From assembly GCF_001277235.1 (NCBI RefSeq), contig NZ_CP012266.1, positions 3,596,001 to 3,660,000 on the forward strand: a stretch of DNA of 64,000 nucleotides. The letters are read 5' to 3'. Position numbers and translations under genes: made by a program. Position 1 is the stretch's first letter; every line of letters begins with the position of its first letter. Origin of the DNA: Cronobacter dublinensis subsp. dublinensis LMG 23823 (GTDB lineage Bacteria; Pseudomonadota; Gammaproteobacteria; Enterobacterales; Enterobacteriaceae). The notes below the pieces were generated by a model that was given only the letters and a program-made list of their open reading frames with translations, was not told the DNA's origin and did not search any database. Below, one piece after another: positions 63,605-64,000 of this stretch.

Positions 63605-63919
63605 TTATTCGGCAACCTTTTTAAAAGCAATCACATACAACTCACCGAGACCCGGGTAAATGTCCCCAATGACCTTTTTCAGCGCGTCCAGCGTCATGTT
63701 TTCCTGACGAGCGTGTTCTTCATTCAGTTGCGCCAGCGTTACCGGCGTCACGCTTAGCACTTCCAGCGTGCAGAAATAGCCGTCATCCTCGTAGCGCCCG
63801 GTGCGCAGCCGCTGGCCCGGCATGAAGTGTGATTCACTGGCGTCACGGATGGTGATGGTTTTGGTGCCGTTAAGAATGTCCTGCTGAAAGCGGGAGTAAA
63901 AAGTGATGTCGTTTTTCAT
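63605..63919 (-). CDS. yqfB: N4-acetylcytidine amidohydrolase YqfB (ASCH domain)
   Basis: A small ASCH-fold enzyme of 104 residues; E. coli YqfB (103) hydrolyses N4-acetylcytidine to cytidine and acetate. The catalytic lysine and threonine are in NGTKTITIRDASESHF, with the glutamate in CTLEVLSV, matching E. coli. It ends the recognisable genes in the window; nothing is seen in the last 80 bp. Confidence 0.93.
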   Translation of the reverse strand: MKNDITFYSRFQQDILNGTKTITIRDASESHFMPGQRLRTGRYEDDGYFCTLEVLSVTPVTLAQLNEEHARQENMTLDALKKVIGDIYPGLGELYVIAFKKVAE

Positions 63920-64000
63920 GGCGCGTCTTTAGTTAACGTAAAGGCCCATCATAAGCCGGGCGGCAGGCAGACGCCATTGCGGGGTATAAAGAGTGGCGCG

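Noticed and set aside
1..64000. CRISPR arrays, insertion sequences, transposase genes, rRNA genes
   Set aside because: I saw no spaced direct repeats, transposase motifs or rRNA sequence in the window.

Overview
This is a 64 kb chromosomal segment of a member of the Enterobacteriaceae with fairly high G+C. Gene order and protein sequences follow the Escherichia coli amiC-to-yqfB interval closely, and the pectin-oligomer genes plus base composition suggest Cronobacter or a close relative. The genus is an inference. The window opens inside amiC and ends just upstream of yqfB.

Backbone, left part (1-29 kb): amiC (partial), argA with a tandem ARG box, recD-recB-ptrA-recC with the prepilin-like genes ppdC, ygdB, ppdB and ppdA, then thyA-lgt, ptsP-rppH, mutH, a TerC-family gene (ygdQ), ygdR, tas, lplT-aas and galR. 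Two non-coding elements stand out. The rppH-mutH gap holds a cluster of DnaA boxes at the known position of the replication-control site DARS2. The aas-galR gap holds one OmrA/OmrB-type small RNA.

Accessory region (29-52.9 kb): after galR comes a block absent from E. coli K-12 as I know it. It has a GNAT acetyltransferase, a FadR-type regulator resembling UxuR/ExuR, a Lac-family PTS operon (IIC, GH1 glycosidase, IIB, no IIA) and a divergent LacI-family regulator. The backbone genes lysA, lysR and the ygeA-type racemase follow. Next is a pectin-oligomer locus: kdgF, the ABC importer togMNAB, two oligogalacturonate lyase genes, kduD and the porin gene kdgM, joined by several KdgR-like operators. 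Outer-membrane entry (KdgM), inner-membrane import (TogMNAB), cleavage (Ogl) and conversion of the unsaturated uronates (KdgF, KduD) form one pathway; kduI and the later kdg genes are not here. A yqeF-type thiolase, an IprA-like regulator and a RhtB-family exporter come next.

Between that block and the 3' end of tRNA-Gly(CCC) (glyU) lies a small phage-like module. It consists of a divergent holin-like membrane protein, a cI-like regulator with an S24 domain, a set of ATCGC-N4-GCGAT operators on both sides of it, and a 39-codon reading frame with a strong ribosome binding site. In E. coli glyU flanks the ETT2 island, so this is a known insertion hot spot. This module is the best candidate in the window for something undescribed.

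Backbone, right part (53-64 kb): actS (ygeR), lysS and prfB (with the programmed +1 frameshift intact), recJ, dsbC, xerD, fldB, cptA-sdhE, ygfZ, yqfA and yqfB, in E. coli order.
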